64,000 nt of DNA from Coptis chinensis (lineage: Eukaryota > Streptophyta > Magnoliopsida > Ranunculales > Ranunculaceae). The stretch lies in the NCBI GenBank assembly GCA_015680905.1, contig CM027380.1, positions 35,022,001 to 35,086,000 of the forward strand. The letters run 5' to 3'. Shown in pieces: positions 58,521-64,000 of this stretch. Within the stretch, counting starts at the first letter, position 1; every line of letters starts with the position of its first letter. The position numbers and the translations under genes were made by a program. The notes under the pieces were generated by a model. It was not told the origin of the DNA and did not search any database. It saw only the letters and a list, made by a program, of their open reading frames with translations.

Positions 58521-61500
58521 ATGGCTTCTCCAACTGGAAATCCAAATCAACCCGGTGGTCAGTTCCTCGACGTACACAAACTGTTCAAACAACAACCCAC
58601 TCCACCAAATCAAAATCAAATTTCATCACCCACACCCACTGGGCCTTACTCATACCCACCTCAGCCAACTAATACCCAATTCCACCACCACTATCACCCT
58701 TACCAACTTAACAATAACCCTCCAACCACAAATCCTATTAACCCGGGTGCCCGTTTAATGGCCCTATTAACAACCGAACCACCAACCCAACTACCCATAC
58801 CTTTACAACCCACAGTCTCCTCAATACCCGCCACGTCAGAATATTCCATGCCTATAAACCCACGGGTTTTAATACCCAACCACCCAGTTTCTTCTCCTTT
58901 ACCTACTAGTCAGCCTAGTAAAAAGTTACCAACGGGCCGGGTTTTATCCGGTGATTATGTTGTTTATGATGTGGATAAAAGGTTACAAGGTGAAGTACAA
59001 CCACAACTTGAAGTGACACCTATTACTAAGTATGGGTCAGACCCTTCACTTGTTGTGGGTCGTCAGATTGCTGTTAATAGGTCTTATATTTGTTATGGTT
59101 TGAAACTGGGAAATGTCAGGATTCTTAATATTAATACTGCTTTGAGAGCTTTGCTTCGGGGACATGTTCAGGTTCGCTTTATTTTATGGTATTTAGAGAC
59201 TTGTATTGCAATGCCAAATTTTAAGCTCTAGTTTACTTACATTAACTCGTGGTTTAGTGTACTTGATTATATATATGATGATGTATTGGTTGTTCAAAGC
59301 ACGTTTTAGGACATATTTTCTTCCACGCCAATTGGATATATATACCATTTATTTTATATCAATGGTCTTTCATTGTGATAACAAGATTTGGGTGAGAACC
59401 TCGCATTGCCACAAACACAAACTCTGGTATCTTTATTTTAACAGTATGCGACATAATAAAGCAGTTTTGTTACCTCAGCCCATTGTTGAGGTTTCTAACA
59501 ACTAGAAAAACATAGTGCCTCTCCGAGAATTTGTGCAGGGACTTACATCCTGATGACGAAACATCCAATCAAAAGTCCAAGAAATAGCCCAAATAAGTCT
59601 AATTTGGATTGGCAGTCCAGTTTGACACCATATGGAATAATGATCATAACTTTCTCTAGAGACCTTCATTTTGCGAACCGTAAATTGGGTTGGAAATTAC
59701 ACTTCTAGAGCTTTCTAGTGGTATATGGTATGCCTTGGGAAACTTCCTGCGCAGATTCAGTTTTGACTGTGAATTTAGGGGAAAATCTGCACAAGTTTTT
59801 AATGCTCATCTCTTCGTATTTCCCATAGGCTTTGGGTTTTACATTTTGTATTTAGTTATAAATATATGTAGGACTTGTAATGGGAAAAGGGGAGATGTAT
59901 TTTGAATGAAGTTATAGTAATTTTATTGAGAAGGAGTTCTTCTTAGTGAGACAACTCTTATCTCTTTGGTAGATTCCATAGAGTGGCGAGTTCTAGTAAC
60001 ACAACTCTTATCCCATTGGTGGATTCCATAGGGTGGTGAGTTCTTTGTTTTCTCTTAAGTTTGTTATTGTGTTTACTCTCTAATACACCATTCTAAACAA
60101 TGTCACATCCACATCTTGTGCTAGAGATATTACTGTTTATCTTAAATAATGGCACTAGGATCCCAAGGTGTAGGTCTAGGTCCAGATTTGTTTTTAACAC
60201 CCAAGTATTATTGCATTTTGCTTTTAAAGACAATTTATGTTATAGATGATTTGTTGTATGGTTGATTCTTTTGTTTTGCTATTTCTTCAGAGGGTCACGG
60301 ACATGGCTTTCTTCAGGGAAGAAGTTCATCTCTTGGCCAGGTATTCACATTGTATTAAGTTGTCTTTATCTGATTGCTGTGGGAAAATGCTTAGTTCGTT
60401 CTCTCATTCTGTGCAGTGTGAGCGAAGATGGAAGGCTCTTTGTATGGAAAATTAACGAAGGTCCAGATGCAGAAAAGAAGCAACAAATTACTGGAGAAAC
60501 TGTTGTCGCCATTCAAATAGTGGTAGAGGGAGCACCGGTACATCCACGAGTTTGTTGGCATTCTCATAAACAGGTAATGTCTAGCTTTCGACTTGTGCTT
60601 TTTTTAGTTATAGTAATATTTTGATAGGATACTCTTTGCGTTATCGCAATTGGTGGAAGATATATTTATATAAGTGGTGTTCTTACTCTTAGTGAGTGTG
60701 TTAGTACTTAGTAACTTCTAATTGACCATTTACAGGAATATTTGGTAGTTGGGATCGGAAAATATGTGCTGAAAATTGATACAATTCAAGTTGGAAAAAA
60801 GGAAGTATTTTCTGCAGAGGAAGCAATAAAGTGTCCTATTAACAAGCTGATTGATGGTGTCCAACTTGTTGGAAAGCACGATGGAGAAGTGACGGACTTA
60901 TCCATGTGCCAATGGATGACAACTCGTTTAGTTTCTGCGTCGACAGATGGCACGGTTGGTATCTTCACATTTGTTCTGCGCTAGGCACTTTTATTTTGGT
61001 TATTCTAAAATGTTCTAGATACTTCTCTAGTTGATTATGAGGCGTGAATTAAATTCTTATTGGTGTGTCTGTTCTGTAGTTGTGCCTGTTTTTCATTTTT
61101 GCCGTTTGCTTTGTTTTATTTAGCGTGCTTATCTGCTTTGGGTGTTAATTAGTTGGGTGTATTGTGTGTGTGCATGGTGAGGGAGTTGGGTCTGGAGTTC
61201 TGGTCTTAGTATTAACTTTTTGGTTTTGTCTTTTTTTTCCTGATTCTGGGTGTTGATGTAATCTCTGAATTATATCAATATATTTAGATTGATGGATAAA
61301 AAATAAAAGTTACATTTGTAGCTTGGAATCATGAAATGATGTGGACAGTGAGAAGGATGATCACGTCTGATTTAGCTGTTTGGAAGAGGATTTTTAGGTC
61401 GAGGATGACGTGGAAGGGGCCTGATCAGGGGAGGATGGCAGCTGATGTTAGTTGTATTTTTTTTTGTAAATGGTGGAGTTCTTAGTTGTAGGCTTGGGAT

Positions 61501-64000
61501 TACTCTTTGTAGGGTAGATTTTCCATTTCTTTATCCTTGGTTCCTTGTCTTGGGATTTTTCTTTGTACTTTGGGTCGTTTTTTATTTTCTATTATTGAAG
61601 TGTAACAATTTAGTTAGGAGACGGGTAACATTGTCCCGCTCATTTTCTGTATGTACACTGGGGCAGTGTAAGCTAAAATTGGTTCCTAATCTGTCCAGGA
61701 GCGATTAGGCCTAGTAACCAGATATAATTGGACATTAATCGGGGGATTGTCCCGAATAAGAATTTTCCCCGCCATATAAAATAATACATGATGAAGTGAA
61801 ATAAAAGGGACAGTCATAGTCAACAATCACCATTAAACAAAAGAAAGTTACAAAAGTTCTTAAGTTTTACTAAGAAAGTGTCAAAGTGCTAGCATAGTCT
61901 CATTGCAACATAGTTGGGAAATATCGCGGTTGAACATTTAAAGTCATGGGATTATTGATTTAAAACCCAAAACTTTTAATTACCGATTTTTCACAACTAA
62001 TTAATCAGAATAAAAGCGTCGGTTAATGTGCTATTGGGATGGGATAGTGAAATTGGACGAGTAGCTCCCTGCTTCTTGGACCATAAACATTGTAGTCTTT
62101 ACTATCAGCATTATAAATACAAAGTGAATTTCACCGATCAAAAAAAGGATGCCGATTAATGTATCCTTATTATTCTGGCTCTTTTTTCCTACTTGGATCA
62201 CTCCACTAGCACATAGCGGTTAATCGGCTATCAATTGCTGCTCAAACTGTTTTTGCACATTGGCTTTATGCGAAATCAATATCCTATTTCAATGGAATTT
62301 TGATTGCTCTCTCAATTTTCTAACAAATCCTGCAGAAAAAAAAAAAAAAAAAAAAAACTTCTAATTTTAAATTGTCAATCATCTTCAGTTGATAGTATTT
62401 GGATATAACTATGAAATGTGCCATTGAATTATTTTTAATTAGACTGGTTTCGTGTTACCATTGAATTTACGGGTAAATTTTATTTAGTTTTAATGAAATC
62501 AATGCGTCATCATGGTTTGGTTAGATTTGCTATTTGAGCAGTTTTCTTATTATTGTGTCAATTTGCCTTGTGTTATAGGTAAAAATCTGGGAAGATCGTA
62601 AGGCATTACCCCTGGTGGTACTTAGGCCTCATGATGGTCAACCTGTTTATGCTGCTAACTTCTTGACTGCAACAGATCGTCCCAATCACATTAATCTTGT
62701 CACAGCGGTATGTCCTTCAGGTTCTGGTTATTTTTAAAGTAGTTTCTTTTTAGATAGTAAACATGAAATTCGTTTGCTCTTTTTATTATGTATTCTGTGC
62801 TTTTTTTTTTACCATTTTGGTAGGTCATTTCACTCGTTTGTTCTAAGTTTCAAAAGCATTAGCCCTTGCATTACTTCTTTTAGGGGCCGCTGAATCGTGA
62901 AGTGAAGATATGGACTTCAGCAAGTGAAGAAGGGTGGCTGCTAGCAAGTGACGCTGAATCATGGCGTTGTACTCAGATACTGGACTTGAAGAGTTCCACG
63001 GAGCCTCGGGTAGAGGAGGCCTTCTTTAATCAAGTTCTAGCCTTGCCACATGCAGGACTTATTCTACTTGCAAATGCAAAGAAGAATGCCATATATGCTG
63101 TGCATATAGAGTATGGTCCAAATCCCGCGGCTACACACATGGATTATATTGCAGAATTTACTGTCGCAATGCCTATTTTGAGTCTTACTGGAACAAGTGA
63201 CTGTTTACCCGAAGGGGAACATGTGGTTCAGGTTTATTGTGTTCAAACACAAGCTATTCAACAGTATGCGTTGGAGTTGTCTCAGTGCTTGCCTCCAACC
63301 CCAGAAAACACCGGCTTAGAGAAAACAGACTCTGGTGTTTATTCAGAACTCAATCCACCTAATTCAGATGGGTTTGGTTCTGCAGATTCAGTTACGGTAA
63401 GCGATGCACCCGAGACGCCCACACCAGTAAGCAGGTCTGAGAGCACACCTACACGTAAATACCCGGCAAGTTCGGGAGATTCCGAGGTTCCTTCTAGTCC
63501 AAATATATCTGGAAAAGTTTCCGGGTTTACAAACGCATCAGATAACATTGAAGTTGGCCTTTCATCCAGTGCTCATGGTGTTGATAAAACAGCTTTTGAT
63601 TATTCAGTTGGTCGGAAAGTGGACCCTGTTCCCTCAAGCATTCCCGTCATTCCTTCTTTGGATGAAAGCCTTAGGAGGAATGAACAGGAAGTCATTCAAA
63701 ATAATGTATCTGTGGTTACGAATCCTCCTATAGTCTTTAAACACCCAACTCACCTGATAACTCCTTCGGAGATATTATCAAGAACTGTTTCATCGTTTGA
63801 GAATTGTGAGGTGATTCAGGGCATGAAAGAAGAAGCAAAGGTGGTTGTCAGCAATGACGATGAGGCTGTTGAGGTGGAGGTTAAAGTTGTGGGGGAGACT
63901 GGATTTGTTAACAAGGTTGAAATCGACAGTCAGAGAGAACATCAAAAGAAAAAAACGTTTTCTTCTCAGGCTTCAAGTCTTAGTTCTGGGATGGTCGGAG
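58521..64000 (+). CDS. VCS: VARICOSE / EDC4 mRNA-decapping scaffold (5' part)
   Basis: Six exons join in frame: 58521-59171, 60291-60340, 60417-60573, 60736-60954, 62579-62707, and 62884 to the window end. They give about 774 residues of a protein usually near 1300-1400. VARICOSE is the EDC4/Ge-1 homologue, which joins DCP1 and DCP2 in cytoplasmic processing bodies to remove mRNA caps. The N-terminus is Pro/Asn/Gln-rich. The WD40 region follows with [82 protein letters not shown] and [13 protein letters not shown] Ser/Pro/Glu-rich linker ends the window, and the C-terminal helical domain lies outside. The start is the first ATG of the long frame before [14 protein letters not shown]. Intron 4 is long (1.6 kb). 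No damage is seen. Confidence 0.95.
59951..60050. repeat. 50-bp tandem duplication in VARICOSE intron 1
   Basis: ACAACTCTTATC...TTGGT(A/G)GATTCCATAG(A/G)GTGG(C/T)GAGTTCT occurs at 59951 and again at 60001. It is a simple two-copy repeat with few differences. Confidence 0.75.
60955..62578. other. VARICOSE intron 4, possibly with a LINE 3' tail
   Basis: The sequence near 61060-61310 (GGTGTTGATGTAATCTCTGA, then ATTGATGGATAAAAAATAAAAG) resembles the 3' end of a plant LINE, but no coding part is present. An A run of 20 or more lies at about 62338-62357. Nothing else is recognised. Confidence 0.35.

Noticed and set aside
61445-61708. 87-residue frame in VARICOSE intron 4
   Set aside because: Hydrophobic, T-rich translation inside an intron, with no start or splice context.

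Overview
The window looks like nuclear DNA from a flowering plant, most likely a eudicot. Genes have many introns with GT/AG borders, spacers are AT-rich, and the recognisable genes are plant types: the clock gene TOC1, VARICOSE, an FNBP4-like WW protein, nuclear CLPP5, TSR2 and an EFR/Xa21-class LRR receptor kinase. I cannot name the species.

Layout. 1-4.1 kb: an exon of an unrecognised gene, a decayed piece of TOC1 with exon borders preserved, and a well-kept but unrecognised exon at 2820-3138. 4.5-8.3 kb: a likely minus-strand gene (3' exon, AATAAA signal, repeated zinc-knuckle-like exons), mixed with a retroelement gag scrap and half of a tRNA-Met. 9.06-16.04 kb: a complete ten-exon gene for a 954-residue two-WW-domain protein, with a hAT-type MITE in intron 5. 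16.3-24 kb: a plus-strand L1-type LINE, split at one point by an opposite-strand LINE flanked by ATGGGTAG, and at another by an insert rich in palindromic minisatellite and a MITE. 24.1-31.1 kb: remains of a minus-strand LTR element, with a 3.5-kb solo LTR (TTAAT duplication) inside it. 31.1-31.8 kb: a terminal-inverted-repeat element with inner tandem repeats. 31.8-47.1 kb: a gene-poor patchwork with Helitron-type ends and captured exons of TSR2, CLPP5 and unidentified genes. 38.6-40.3 and 47.1-57.6 kb: two copies, in opposite orientation, of a transposon with ~270-bp TIRs that carries the same rearranged piece of an LRR receptor kinase. The second copy is split by an 8.8-kb gypsy-type LTR element (duplication ACATG). 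58.5-64 kb: the 5' part of VARICOSE, running off the window.

Working genes are probably limited to the WW-domain gene and VARICOSE, which act respectively in RNA/actin-linked scaffolding (inferred) and mRNA decapping. The unknown exon at 2820-3138 and the minus-strand gene at 4.5-8.3 kb are less certain. The rest is layered transposon insertion and gene capture, whose relative order can be read from nesting and target-site duplications.
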